Shown piece after piece: positions 40,301 to 50,250 of a stretch of DNA of 64,000 nucleotides. The stretch spans positions 8,498-72,497 of the forward strand of contig NMRB01002317.1 in the NCBI GenBank assembly GCA_002633025.1, given 5' to 3'. How positions within the stretch are numbered: the stretch's first letter is position 1; every line of letters starts with the position of its first letter. The position numbers were made by a program, and so were the translations under genes. Below the pieces are notes generated by a model. The model was not told where the DNA came from. It saw nothing but the letters and a program-made list of their open reading frames with translations, and did no database searches. The stretch comes from Notospermus geniculatus. Taxonomy: Eukaryota; Nemertea; Pilidiophora; Heteronemertea; Lineidae.

Positions 40301-41573
40301 GGTCAGCAGTACCCCCTTTCACCACTCCAGGATTACCACCACTAGACTCAGAAACTGAAGTAGCAAGTACCTTGGTCCTTGGGACCTGCGAAGAACCAAC
40401 TTTCTCCTTCTTCTGCCCAACTTTGGACGCCGAAGGCTGAGATTTAGACAAGATCTCTCTGCCATAAATGGGATCTGAAGCCTTCTTACTTTCAGTTCTA
40501 ATGAAAGCTACCAACTGCTTAAAGGTAACCAACTCATGTTTTGCCTTAGTGTTGTAGACCATACTTCTCCACCTGTCATGCAAGTAATATGGTAACTTAG
40601 CAACCAGCTTCTTCATGTTTTCTGGATACTCCAAAATCTTCACAGCATCTATAGATTCTACAGCATAATGCAACTCGGTCATAAAAATTGAGAAGTCACT
40701 TAGACCCTTGACATTATCAGGTCGAATGACCGGCCAATCCAAGGCTTTATTAATGTACGCTTGAGCAATCACTTCTTGATCGCCATATCTCTCTTTTAGC
40801 TCATCCATGGCAGCACGAAACCCAACGCTGGCATCAAGACTCGTGTAGCCAAGGACAACTTTGTTTGCCTCACCGATGGTGTACTGTAAAAGATAATTCA
40901 ATTTTTCATCATCAGACTCGGTGTTTATTTCTACCTTGGATTCAAACTGCCGAAGAAAACGTCTAAAATACAAAGGATTACCGCTGAACTTTTCTATGTC
41001 AACGGACGGTTTCCTCAGTTCCCTGACAACATCATGCACTACCGGTACGCCAGACGAACAGGTGCCACCAGACTGACCCACCGAACTCTCAGTGAACCCT
41101 GAGCTGGCCTGTGGTTCTTGAAATGATACCCTGCGCTGTGTAGACACAGGCACAAACTCCGATGCATCGCAATTCAGGCCAGCGGGAGCACCCGTCGTCC
41201 GGCGACCAGCCGGCATAACAGAAGCAGGCAACGAAGTAAACGGGCTACCATGAACATACATTGAATCTTCATTGGTTATACAAGAAACATCTACATCACC
41301 GGGTGTCAATATGGAATTACAAGTAAAGGTACTTGAACGACTTGACAACGAATTGAAACGCGTTGGCACATGTTGAACGCCGCCTCCAGCATGTCCCACA
41401 ACTGACGGAGAGGGTCCACCACCGTACACAGTTGGTAAGGTGTAAGTCATTAAAGGTCGGTAAACGCTGTCCACAACTGACGTCGGCTCCCGAACATTAG
41501 AGAACTTGGATCGACTATACACCACTGATGAACTTGTGAATACTGCTCCAGTGACGTCTGAACCAAGGTGCAT
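37362..41573 (-). CDS. BEL/Pao gag-pol polyprotein with deleted integrase (1403 codons)
   Basis: Domains in order: gag core (KPSVDIEKFSGNPLYFRRFL...), three zinc knuckles (CVHCNGPNHSLAYC, CFSCLRSGHRKKDC, CATCKRQHPTLLH), aspartic protease (YAFLDSGSTGTFIS), reverse transcriptase (RVVFDCAARYKGVSLNDMLL, ADIEEMFYQV, and the YVDD box in NFYVDDCLKS), then RNase H (LHLFSDASEVGY, LELTAATTAV, FWTDSMAVLRYI). After WKDETCWP it jumps to SHHGGVWERMVRSVRNVLNS, an integrase tail motif, so the integrase zinc-binding and DDE core are missing. The first ATG (41573) lies in the flanking palindrome, not in the element. It cannot integrate on its own, although RT/RNase H look intact. Confidence 0.85.
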   Translation of the reverse strand: MHLGSDVTGAVFTSSSVVYSRSKFSNVREPTSVVDSVYRPLMTYTLPTVYGGGPSPSVVGHAGGGVQHVPTRFNSLSSRSSTFTCNSILTPGDVDVSCITNEDSMYVHGSPFTSLPASVMPAGRRTTGAPAGLNCDASEFVPVSTQRRVSFQEPQASSGFTESSVGQSGGTCSSGVPVVHDVVRELRKPSVDIEKFSGNPLYFRRFLRQFESKVEINTESDDEKLNYLLQYTIGEANKVVLGYTSLDASVGFRAAMDELKERYGDQEVIAQAYINKALDWPVIRPDNVKGLSDFSIFMTELHYAVESIDAVKILEYPENMKKLVAKLPYYLHDRWRSMVYNTKAKHELVTFKQLVAFIRTESKKASDPIYGREILSKSQPSASKVGQKKEKVGSSQVPRTKVLATSVSESSGGNPGVVKGGTADHTSSPDMSKTWQPSQKPCVHCNGPNHSLAYCRKLASQEIGKRYEFLKSKGLCFSCLRSGHRKKDCKRPFTCATCKRQHPTLLHIDKSSNSGSHSTEKGKQPQAQTEGQSATGASVPGVDMTKVDSSGKDSAEFCGSTGAGTGVHVAVSIVPVRIRVSGSDSFVTTYAFLDSGSTGTFISERVMMDLKVEGRRSKLTLRTMGQEKCVDSFVVKGLEILDLSGENVVSLPDVYTQREMPVSRDQILSHEVLSRWPYLKDVQMDHLDNTEVGILIGTNVPKLLEPWDVIRSEGNGPYAVKTLLGWVVNGPLSEVCSEVENSCGVVLANGIEVVGARLDQQLMRYFNHDFNERMVEDVPEMSVEDRSFMDKVEASVMLKDGHYCIKLPFRQQDVIMPNNRPQAEQRVTLLKRRFLNDQVFFEQYQAFMDKLFSKGYACPVPEDASPSLGKVWYLPHHGVFHPVKKKIRVVFDCAARYKGVSLNDMLLQGPNLTNSLVGVLIRFRLDESAFMADIEEMFYQVHVPPEDQSFLRFLWWENGDLNGDLQEYQMTVHLFGARSSPSCSNFALRRTAIDNVGHFNSEVINIVLKNFYVDDCLKSKATEGNKQAEVVKLISLIKDVNALCFKGGFHVTKYICNNREVMVAIEATERSKSVVDLDLESDDLPIEHALGVQWCVQSDSLQFRVVVKERPPTRRGILSMVSSVYDPLGFLSPFLLRAKCLLQELCRLNLDWDAKIPDEYMQQWREWLAELSVLSQFSVSRCIKPEGFGELKSAQLHLFSDASEVGYSVASYSRLEDVHGQVHCSLLMGKSRVAPLKTVTIPRLELTAATTAVRVETMLKRELEIPIEKTLFWTDSMAVLRYISNQSSRFHTFVANRLAVIREASDPEQWRYVSTKINPADMASRGVSAVDLFERKEWLNSPEFLWKDETCWPTMPLSTIGDIPSGSHHGGVWERMVRSVRNVLNSVIRQQTPEKFLAFRSCN
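41292..41563 (-). repeat. Terminal duplication copy 2 (internal gag segment, 272 bp)
   Basis: Right-hand copy of the 34668-34939 segment. To its left the gag frame continues normally (DVSCITNEDSMYVHG), so this copy is in its native downstream context. Copy 1 is in its native upstream context. Confidence 0.95.
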
Positions 41574-41582
41574 ATATGCACC
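41567..41582. repeat. Perfect palindrome at the right BEL junction
   Basis: GGTGCATATATGCACC, three bases outside the end of the duplicated gag segment. A palindromic AT-core site of this kind is prone to breakage. It also supplies the chance ATG of the 1403-codon ORF. Confidence 0.8.
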
Positions 41583-41589
41583 AAATTAT

Positions 41590-42460
41590 ATTGATTTTGG
41601 TTGACCCCCACCTTAGCACTTTTTGCATGGTCCAACCACGGATTGACTCTTAAGTGTTTTTGTTGTCCATAGATTATCCATGCAGGATGGACAGCAATTT
41701 TGTGTTTTGAACTCCAGTAAAATAAAACAAGGATATTTTTTCGACGAAATTGTTGATTTATTATCTATTATTGCAAAACACAGAGCTGCATTGATTCAAA
41801 CTTCAAAGAATGAAAACTTCACGAAGGAAAATTACATATACCTTGTCCCAGAGAATTACAACTACTGATACCATAGGACAAGAAATTTCGAATGAGAGTT
41901 GTCCCCACCATACATGAGAAAATGACAATTACATATACCAGAGAATGAAAAGTTACAAATGAGAAACTTACAAATTACTGGATGGAAATTCCAAATATCG
42001 GAGAAAAAGAAATTACTAAGGAGCGCCACATATACCGAATACTACTAGCAAATGAGAATCACAAACACCCGGGAATGAGAAAATACAGAGGAGAATTACC
42101 TATACCAAATACCACAGAATGAGATTTAAAATACCGGTGGATGAAAGCTACAAATGATATCTAAAAACAATATGGAGGAATATTTGAAGTACCGGAGAAT
42201 GAGAAATTACAAAGGAGCACTATAATATTGAATACGAGCAAATGAGAATTATAAGGACCAGAGAATGATAAATTATAAATGAGTATTACACATATACCAT
42301 GGACCAGAGAATGAAAATTACGAATACCTGAGGATAAAAATGAATCATACGACATTTAGAAACCAGATAATCAGAATTATAATTGAGTTTACATGACGTG
42401 AGTACATGTAGTAGATGCTCTGGCTACATGCAAACTACGTGTCCTTGTGAAACACGTAGA
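41590..42460. repeat. AT-rich, degenerate ~30-bp repeats
   Basis: No gene. 41870-42380 repeats the themes CATATACCAGAGAATGA, AATTACAAATGAGAA and AATACCGGAGAATGAG irregularly, a decayed minisatellite. Confidence 0.6.
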
Positions 42461-42472
42461 CCACATGCCTTA

Positions 42473-42656
42473 AGGCACCGCTCCACGTGAGAGTTTTCTG
42501 TCAAACGTTTGCTGTCAGATAGTCAATTCTTGCTCTCAGACAGCAATAATTTCTGTCACACAGTACTGTATGACAGCAATTATTGCTGTCTGAGAGCATG
42601 AATTGACTATCTGACAGCAAACTTTTGATAGAAAACTGTCACGTGCAGCGGCGCCT
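42473..42656. mobile_element. Palindromic Harbinger-type MITE, TTA target duplication
   Basis: 184 bp from AGGCACCGCTCCACGTGA to CACGTGCAGCGGCGCCT, with TTA on each side (42470-42472, 42657-42659). The arms are nearly complete (GCTGTCAGATAGTCAATTC against GAATTGACTATCTGACAGC). TTA/TAA 3-bp duplications are typical of PIF/Harbinger. Confidence 0.8.
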
Positions 42657-42783
42657 TTAGCCTTCTGAGATTACATACAAACCAGACATACTGGCGAAAC
42701 CATCTTTTTAAAGCTTGTGACAAAATTACTTATCGCGGGTTTGCATTGTAAACGGACATGGAACAGAGTAGACCATACATACA

Positions 42784-43890
42784 GGAAGTTCACCACTGGT
42801 GTATTATAAAAGTTGGGCCATTTTTTCGTGTTTTAGCCTTTTCTTTGTGGCTTATTCATGCAGAGCAATAACGCAATCATCATGATTTATTTAGTGCATA
42901 TAAAAGTTCATTCATCCCTGGACATATTATTATCTTCAATTCTAATATAGTCCAACAGTAACACAGTAAAATTTTGAATTAAAAATTTGAACTAAAAACA
43001 CAACTTTCCTGAATTACATGACAGGTTCATGACAGATTTACAATCTGAAAAGTGCATCTAGTGGGCATCATTAAAAGCTACAATAATCCGCAGGTTAAAT
43101 TAGTAAAGAATAAACAACACTGAAATTAAATCAAATTTAAATTTCTTAAACACACTTCAAAAAGTTTAAATTTGATATAATTTCAGTGTAGTTTACTCTA
43201 TACTCATTTAACCTGCGGATTATTGTTGCTTCTGATGAGGCCCACTGGATGTACATTTCAGATTGTTAATCCGTTATAAACCCGTCATGTAATTCAAGAA
43301 AATTGTGTTTTTGGATCAAATTTTTAATTCAAAATTTAACTGTGTTACTCTTGGATTATATTAGAACTGAAGACAACAATTTGTCCGGGAATGAATGAAC
43401 TTTTATATGCACTAAATAAATCATGATGATTGCGTTAGCACTCTGCATGAATAAGCCACAAAAACAGGCTAAAACACGAAAAAAATGCCTAACTTTTATA
43501 ATACACCTGTGACAGTTTATTGGTCTTCCCTGGACATTTTCCAAGTCCAAAAACTAGGCCCACAAAGGGAGGCCTGCCCTAAAATGAATGGTATAAAAGC
43601 CCCACCAGATCACTTTCATGGCAAGTTCTCGGCCAAGTGCACCATGGATTGATTTTGGGAGGGATAAATTGTAATAGACCCCTACTGATCAATTCCACAA
43701 ATCCGCCCAGGGGTAATTCATGGTCCTAAAATGCATCACATTTTTGTGGTTTGGACTCAGCCATTTTGTTCTTTGATGCCTCGTCCTCAAGATCAACCAT
43801 GATCAATCATTCATCCTAGGCCTCCCTTTGAGGGCCTAGTTTTTGGACTTCGAAAATTTCCACCAAAGACCAATAAACTGTGAACTTCCT
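42784..43890. mobile_element. Outer foldback element containing another palindrome
   Basis: Outer arms: GGAAGTTCAC at 42784-42793, then AGTTTATTGGTCTTCC at 43514, pairing with GACCAATAAACTGTGAACTTCC ending 43890 in two blocks. The rest of the hairpin pairs across CAAAAACTAGGCCC and GGGCCTAGTTTTTG. The left arm is split by the insertion 42794-43511. No gene. Confidence 0.75.
42794..43511. mobile_element. Nested palindromic MITE with CACWGGTGTATTATAA ends
   Basis: 718 bp, CACTGGTGTATTATAAAAGT to the inverse ending TTATAATACACCTGTG, with dinucleotide AC on both sides (42792-42793, 43512-43513). The empty site is given by the intact right arm of the outer element. CACTG-type ends and a 2-bp duplication would fit the CACTA/EnSpm group, but this is only suggestive. 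Confidence 0.7.
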
Positions 43891-43899
43891 GCATTTGTC

Positions 43900-44370
43900 G
43901 AGGATAGCCAGAATTTCATTGGCTTTTTCATTTTTCCAAATCCTTCTGTTGAGATCTGCATCTTTTCTTATGTGCCTCTCGACTGCAATCTTTGTTACAG
44001 GCAATTTTATAATAAAATTGTAACGATCGACGGTCAATTGAACCTGGATGTTATTGTGAGTTCGTACGATTACACGGTTCATTCTAACCGTAAGCTAGTT
44101 TTTCCTTCCCATTGAAGCAAAACATGCTCAGGCGCTGTAGTCAGTAGATGAGCGTATGATTGCTACTTGACTTCTGTCCACTTTCCATCTAAAAATTGAG
44201 TCGCTGCACACGTCTGCTCCAAGCCATTCTCCCATCCGCTGTCCTCCCCAAATGATTCCTTGCCTTCAATTTACCCATTACTTGAATGTATCTCCTACAG
44301 ACGTCTTTTCTTCCCCTATTGTATGGTGTGTTAAATATGTGGCAATACGTATGAATAATTTTGCTGTTGA
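43900..44370. other. Spacer, no gene seen
   Basis: Moderately AT-rich, short ORFs only, no recognised motif. Confidence 0.4.
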
Positions 44371-44376
44371 CACACC

Positions 44377-44515
44377 AGGGCCCAGTTTCACAAAGAATCT
44401 TAAGTCTAAGAAAAAACTTAAGTCTGAAATGAAGTCATCTGATTTGCTGAAACCCTGGTCACATGATGACTTCAGTCAAATTTTAGACTTAAGTTTGTTT
44501 GTGAAACTGGGCCCT
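44377..44515. mobile_element. Palindromic MITE (CAGGGCCCAGTTTCACAAA)
   Basis: 139 bp. CAGGGCCCAGTTTCACAAA faces TTTGTGAAACTGGGCCCTG, and further in CTTAAGTCTAAGA faces TTTTAGACTTAAG. No ORF. Confidence 0.8.
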
Positions 44516-44883
44516 GATGCAATTAAATTCGTAATTTAAGTATTGTATTCTATTGAACTTTGGTACCCGGTACATTTTGGAATCATTTGGGGTCGAAACA
44601 ACTACAAATTATGACAAACTCCAAAAGGTATAATGGATGTGGTGCATTTGACTCATTGAGCATAAGCCGCGTTCACACCTAAAACGTTTTCGTACCGTTT
44701 TCCGTAGATCGTTCCAGGGAAAACGCTCCGTCTCCCAACGGTAAAAATGCGCGCATTCACACTAGCTTATATCGTTCGAACCCGAACGATATAAGCGTTC
44801 AGACACCGAACGTTTTAACGACAGCGCCATCTACCAGAGTGAGTTGAAACGGCAACGATCGAGTCAAGGTCATTATTTCCAAG

Positions 44884-45201
44884 ATGGCTGCGCCCATTGG
44901 TCATGTTGGAGAGCCGAATTTTGGTAGGCCTAACCACGAAATACGTGCAGCCACCGCTCCAATTATGATTACGATGATGGAGATGATGATGAGGCGAACA
45001 GTTGCTCGTCAGCGACAAAGGCGTAGGTCAGCGTATTTGCGTGTGGAGCATGCAAGACGTCGGAGGAGCATCTTGCAACAACAGCAGCAGACGATTACCC
45101 TGGTTTTGTTTCTTATCACTGCAGTATTACTGCAACTCGACGGGCGGCCACCGGTTGAGCGACGATTTTGGTCCAAGCCTCGTCTCAGGATGTACTGGCA
45201 G
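44884..45201 (+). CDS. Harbinger transposase, exon 1
   Basis: 106 codons from ATG at 44884. An arginine/glutamine-rich N-terminus (RQRQRRRSAYLRVEHARRRR) is followed by RRFWSKPRLRMYWQ, which matches the basic WxRPxxxR segment that starts HARBI1-type transposases. Ends at CAG|GTAAAG (donor 45202), phase 0. Joins to SVLDGHIWEE at 46591. Confidence 0.65.
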
Positions 45202-46590
45202 GTAAAGGTCCTAGCCTCCCAGGAAAAAATGAACTACGAACTACTATGAACTCTTACCAAATAACTGTGAAGTTCGGGTCGCACTAATTTGCGTCCAACT
45301 GCGACCAATTGCGTCCAATGGCGTCCAACACTATAAAAAAGTAATTTTTTAAGAATAGGCCTAAAGTGTCCATATCAATATTTATGAGTGTAGGCAGGAG
45401 TCAATCAAACATTCCTGAAATGAATTTGGAACGTTTTCAATCGTTTATTTACATGATTTATTGAGTTTATTTTCGCGTCCAGAAGCCGGCGGCCATTTTG
45501 TTGTTATCGTTGTCTGGGGTAGACTCTGTCAAAATGGCCGCCATTGCCTGAAGAGTCACAACCGCGGAAGGCTGGCCTCGGGAGTTTTTTGACCCGTCAA
45601 ATGTCATATAATTCACCTTTTTGTGATTAATTCTGATGAGATAATGTTGAGAATGACCGTTTAAAACATAAATTTGAACATATGTATTGATAAAATTAGC
45701 GTTTTATAGCGTTGGACGCAACTGGACGCAATTGGTCGCAGTTGGACAAAAATTAGTGCGACCGGTGAAGTTCATAGTTTTACTATAAATTTCATGGTAA
45801 AACTATGAACTTCACAATTAAACTATGAACTTCACAGTTATTTGGCAAGCGTTCATAGTAGTTCGTAGTTCATTTTTGCCTAAGGATAGAATACAGTTTG
45901 ATTGAGTTGGCATAATTTCGCCCCCCTCCCAAAAAAAAGGTCAACATGCACAACAAACACTGAATGTACAGTGAATGTACACCAGTGATGTACAGTACAG
46001 CATATAACATTTAACAACCCTGCAGTTGCCTGATAAAAAAATCTCATGAAAAGTTCAGCAGCTAGCCTAGTTTAGTAATGTTATATCAATTCAATTCAAT
46101 TCAATTCAATTCAAATAAGCTGATAAGTATTGCGCCTTGCACTACATAGGCCTACCGGTAGATCTGTAGATGTTCATCAGCAGAAATACATTGGTGCATG
46201 TTTTACAGACAAAGATAAGAACAGAGTGGTACGAGGTGGTAATGTGTGGAACAGAGTGGTACGAGTGGTATGTGCTTCAGTGAGGCCAGGCTACCTTTTA
46301 CAGATATTTCATCCACAATGCCTAGACAGACCAAAACATGGACAATTTCCTCTTGGCGACCCAAAATCATGAAAGAAATGGATTCCCACCACTACAAAGC
46401 GAAATGTTGGAATTTGGCCTGAGTCATGCCAGTGCAAGTAGTAGTCTCACATACTGTACAAGAAGGAATCCTTGATGAGGCCAAGTTTAACTTCAGGAGT
46501 ATAGCTATTTTGCAGACTTCCTTATTATCACAATAACTTTTTTTTTCATTTCACATAACTGGTCTAATGGCAGTATTTTGTTTCTTTCAG
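45202..46590 (+). other. Transposase intron 1 with a palindromic insertion
   Basis: Donor GTAAAG, acceptor TTTGTTTCTTTCAG. 45219-45882 is a roughly 660-bp inverted-repeat element (AGGAAAAAATGAACTACGAA facing TTCGTAGTTCATTTTTGCCT, and GCGTCCAACTGCGACCAATT facing AATTGGTCGCAGTTGGAC). (AATTC)n microsatellite at 46087-46118. No other gene. Confidence 0.65.
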
Positions 46591-46657
46591 TCAGTACTTG
46601 ACGGACATATATGGGAAGAAATCGACTGGTACGAAAACCTGCCGATGTCGAGGGACA
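46591..46657 (+). CDS. Harbinger transposase, exon 2 (part before MITE)
   Basis: Reads SVLDGHIWEEIDWYENLPMS and RD, in phase with exon 1. In Harbinger transposases this stretch leads to a '(T/S)F..L...' segment. That follows at 46830 (ETFFHLCDRLHPRLF) but in a shifted frame, with a 165-bp MITE between. Confidence 0.6.
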
Positions 46658-46660
46658 TTA

Positions 46661-46825
46661 GGGACACACACCGCATGAGCTACTGCAAAATCTTGTCCGC
46701 AGTCAGGTGTACGTCACTGCGGACAGAGTTAGGTCATCCAGGTGTGCTGTGTGTATTTATATATTGTGGTATGCAGGGCTGGCCTAATACATTAGTTTCG
46801 CAGTAGCTCACGCGGACTGTGTCCC
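46661..46825. mobile_element. Harbinger-type MITE inside the transposase exon, TTA duplication
   Basis: 165 bp with TIR GGGACACACACCGCATGAGC at the left and the imperfect inverse GCTCACGCGGACTGTGTCCC at the right. TTA flanks both sides (46658-46660, 46826-46828). It brings stop codons into the transposase frame (first at 46804-46806). Confidence 0.75.
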
Positions 46826-47810
46826 TTATGAGACATTTTTCCATTTGTGTGATCGCCTTCATCCTAGACTTTTTAGACAAGATACTAGATTGCGACGAGC
46901 TATTAGGGTTGATGAACGTTTGGCTATAACACTCTGGAAAATTGCGACTAACATTGAATACCGAACATTTTCACAGCATTTTGGTGTTGGCCGATCGACA
47001 ATTTGTGTCATCATTCACGAAACCTGTTCGGCGATCTGTGAACTTCTTCAAGATTCATATTTAAAATTTCCAACCGGCAACCGACTGAACATGGCTATCG
47101 AAGGTTATGAGGACACATGGGGTTTTCCTAATTGTGCAGGTGCCATCGATGGCATGCACATCCCGATTTGTGCACCATCCGACCATCCAGCTGATTATTT
47201 CAATAGAAACAAATACTACTCTATTGTTATGCAGGGTGTCTGCGACAGCCGCTGTCGTTTTACTGATATATTTTTGGGGTTTGCGGGCCGAGCGCACGAT
47301 GCTCGTGTCCTCGTCAATTCAAGTCTATTTCGTTTGGCAGAGCAAGGAGTTCTTTTGCCACGACAGCATGTTAGGAGGATTGGTGGAAATGACGTCAATC
47401 CGGTCATAATTGGGGACCCCGCTTACCCCTTGCTACCCTGGCTGATGAAGCCATTTGCCCATCGAGGCCAACTAAATGCAGCGCAGCGTCGCTTTAATTA
47501 CCGCCTAAGTAGAGCGAGGATGACTATTGAGAATGCATTTGGGCGACTTAAAGGTAGATGGCGATGTTTGTTAAAAAGAAATGACTTTCAGCTTGAAAAC
47601 ATTCATAACATTGTGTTGGCATGCTGCATCTTGCACAACGTGTGCGAGATTCACAGAGAGCCATACTATGGACGATGGGATTTAGAAATCCAGGAAATTG
47701 AGGGTCAGGAGCCTCTTCAAATGGCAAACCAACATGTTGATGTCCCGGTTCAAGTTGTACAGGATGCAAACGAAATAAGGAACTCGTATGTGATGCATTT
47801 AACACACTAA
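46826..47810 (+). CDS. Harbinger (HARBI1-like) DDE transposase, catalytic part
   Basis: Cuts and pastes Harbinger elements. The reading frame from 46830 gives ETFFHLCDRLHPRLFRQDTR. The HARBI1-like helix-turn-helix segment follows, RTFSQHFGVGRSTICVIIHE. The DDE triad is intact: D in CAGAIDGMHIPICAP, D in PVIIGDPAYPLLPWLMKPF, and E in SRARMTIENAFGRLKGRW. The end is CCILHNVCEIHREP and a short tail, stop at 47808-47810. The apparent ORF start at 46845 is TTG, so the real start is exon 1. With exon 1 the protein would be about 450 residues, normal for the family. The only breaks seen are the MITE and an additional one-base frame difference around it. Confidence 0.85.
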
Positions 47811-47880
47811 ACATTGATTTTTAAATCCATAGGCCCATATGCACCATTTTAGGCTATGATTCATTTTTTCTCCAGCTAAG

Positions 47881-48040
47881 CTGGGGCCGGTTGCACAAAA
47901 CTCATGTTAGAGTTAACATGGTGTTAGCGCTAACTTTTATGTTAGATGACGTCAAAATCCATTGTCATTTTACGTCATTTAACATGATGTTAGTGCTAAC
48001 ATCATGTTAGCGCTAACATGAGTTTTGTGCAACCCAGCCC
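47881..48040. mobile_element. Palindromic MITE (GGGGCCGGTTGCACAAAACT)
   Basis: About 160 bp, arms GGTTGCACAAAACTCATGTT and AACATGAGTTTTGTGCAACC, with TGTTAGCGCTAAC on both arms. Lies just after the transposase stop. Confidence 0.8.
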
Positions 48041-48104
48041 TGATCTTTAACTTAAGCTGAAATTGCGCTTAGATTTAAGCTCAAGTTCGGCTCAAACCAC
48101 AGCG

Positions 48105-48760
48105 GTGCATTGATTTTTAACTCAGCTGACCAAAGGTCAGCGGAGCTATTCATATGACTAAATGGCTCAAAATGTCTGTGTGTGTGTGTGTGTGTGTGTG
48201 TCTATCTGTCTGTCTGTTAAACTGGCACGTTGTCTACCAGGGGGCGCAATCTGCAGAAATGTTAAACAGTGGTATTTTGAATTTCCCGCTTGATGACATC
48301 AGCATCTGTCTCTAATAAGATTATGTACCTTGATTCAACAAGGATTGTAGCCCAATCGTGGTGTTAACCCCTTCTCAGCCAAGGTCAATGGTCTAATAAT
48401 AAGGTATCTACCTTGATTCAAAAATGATTGTAGGCCAATCATGTGGTGTTAACCCCTTCCCACCCAAGGCCAAGGGGTGTAATAAGATATCATCTCAATT
48501 CACCAAGGATTGTAGGTCTAGGGCCTATGTCATGTGATAATATTAACATCGTCTGTTTCTTGTATGGGTGTGTGAGTACATACCGGTAGCCCTGTTCACC
48601 ACCACTCACAGGGGCAGTCTTTAAATTGACTGTCAAGTCAATTTCACAGATCTAGTTTCCCCTGTCATGCCTGTTTCAACCTCTTGATTTGGCAGGTCAT
48701 AGTCAGCTGAGCGCAAGCCCCATGGGCCTTTTGTTAAATCAATGCACCACTGTCTTTATC
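48105..48760. repeat. Repeat block with (TG)n and three ~85-bp units
   Basis: (TG)n microsatellite at 48177-48200. 48330-48520 has three diverged units around ACCTTGATTCA and GTGTTAACCCCTTC. The outer sequences GTGCATTGATTTTTAACTCA (48104) and TCAGCTGAGCGCAAG...AAATCAATGCAC (48706-48749) face each other, so the block may be one TIR element. Confidence 0.55.
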
Positions 48761-48850
48761 TGCGACGCTGCGCTGCATTTAGTTAGGCCTTTATGGGCAG
48801 ATGGCTTCGGGTCTTTATCTATTTTTGATATGGGTCATAATGAACATCTC

Positions 48851-49822
48851 AAAAGGGCCTGTTCACTTTCGGAACAATTTTTCCAACTAATTTTTCATTG
48901 TTTTTGCAGATGTTTGATTTTCAGGGTAACCTAAGGTACCGGTACGGTATAATATTTTATAATGTAAACTACTTAATCATGAAAGAAAAATGTGACATCA
49001 GCTTCATTAATTAGGAAAACAAAAAGAGCGTTTGCAAAATGTCCGAAATCAACAAGAAAACAGTGAAATTAGTCCCTAATGTTTGTTGTACCGTACTGGG
49101 AGAGTAATGATATTATTTATCATTCATCATAAAATCATGGTTTTACAGAAATATTTGCAAAAAAATGTGTGATTTTCTTCATTTCTGGCCTCTATTTATG
49201 TGGGGGAAAACAGAACAGCACATCTAGGCCTGTCAGATGTGAATGGAATGCTGTGGTAAATATTATGGTCAATATCAGTGATCAGTGGTTTGTTGGTGTT
49301 GCATAAGGTCATAAAAGGGAATACCGGTCCTTGAATTTGACGTCCCACTGATCACTTAGGCCTACCCACATGTCATGGTTGATTATACATGTTGTAACTA
49401 ATATTGACCATTATCTTTACTACAGTATTCCATTCAAATCTGACAGACCTAGATGTGCTGTTCTGTTTTCCCCCCACATGAATAGGGGTTCAGAAGTGAA
49501 GAAAATCACACATTTTTTTTGGCAAATATTTCAGCAAAACCAATATGTTTGGTAATGACTTTATGATGAATGATAAATAATATCATTACTCTCCCAGTAC
49601 AACAAACATTAGGGAATAATTTCACTCTTTTCATGCTGATTTCGGACATTTTGCAAATGCTCTTTGTTTTCCTAATTAATGAAGCTGATGTCACATTTTT
49701 CTTTCATGATTATGTACTTCACATTATAAAATATTATACCTTGAGTTATCATGAAAAGCAAACAACTGTAACATAATGATAATTTAGTTGGGAAAATGAT
49801 TCCGTAACTGAACAGCCCCTTT
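48851..49822. mobile_element. ~970-bp foldback element
   Basis: Arms of over 300 bp: AAAAGGGCCTGTTCAC near 48851 against GAACAGCCCCTTT near 49822, AAAAATGTGACATCAGCTTC against GAAGCTGATGTCACATTTTT, and TTTGCAAAATGTCCGAAATC against its inverse near 49640. No gene: ORFs in the two arms mirror each other. Confidence 0.85.
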
Positions 49823-49829
49823 ATCAGTT

Positions 49830-50250
49830 CCGATTGTTTTGACTCTCCCTTAAAGGGAGACATGCAAAAAACATTGCCTGGCGGGCACAAGTTGTACTTG
49901 TTTTGATTAGCGCACAGCGCCATCTGTTAATACACGGTGGCACTACGTTGTAACACAGGCCCTTGGAGAAGTGTGCCAATCAACCTGGAATCATTTGCGT
50001 CTATGGTATGATGTTCCCACTGATGATTTTTACATGTACATGTACCTACATAGGGATTTATGAAGCCTGAAATACTTGTTTGTAGTACCAGTACCCAGTT
50101 TCCTGTAGTGAAGGTTTTTTCTGTAAACACTTCCTATCACTAAAAATTAGTTCAGGTGAACTGTAGAAATATCACCATACTGTATACAGCAAAACATGTT
50201 GGCTGGACATTTTTGAGGTGTGCTGATATTATAAAATTCAGGGATATTTT
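49830..50250. other. Spacer, no gene seen
   Basis: Only a 22-bp match is notable: GAAGTGTGCCAATCAACCTG at 49969 recurs at 51422. Confidence 0.4.

Noticed and set aside
37300-41600. Possibility of a CRISPR or prokaryotic segment
   Set aside because: Regular short spacers are absent, and all long ORFs are animal retroelement or spliced genes.
48851-49822. ORFs of 60-83 codons in the foldback
   Set aside because: They occur as mirror pairs in the two arms. No known motif.
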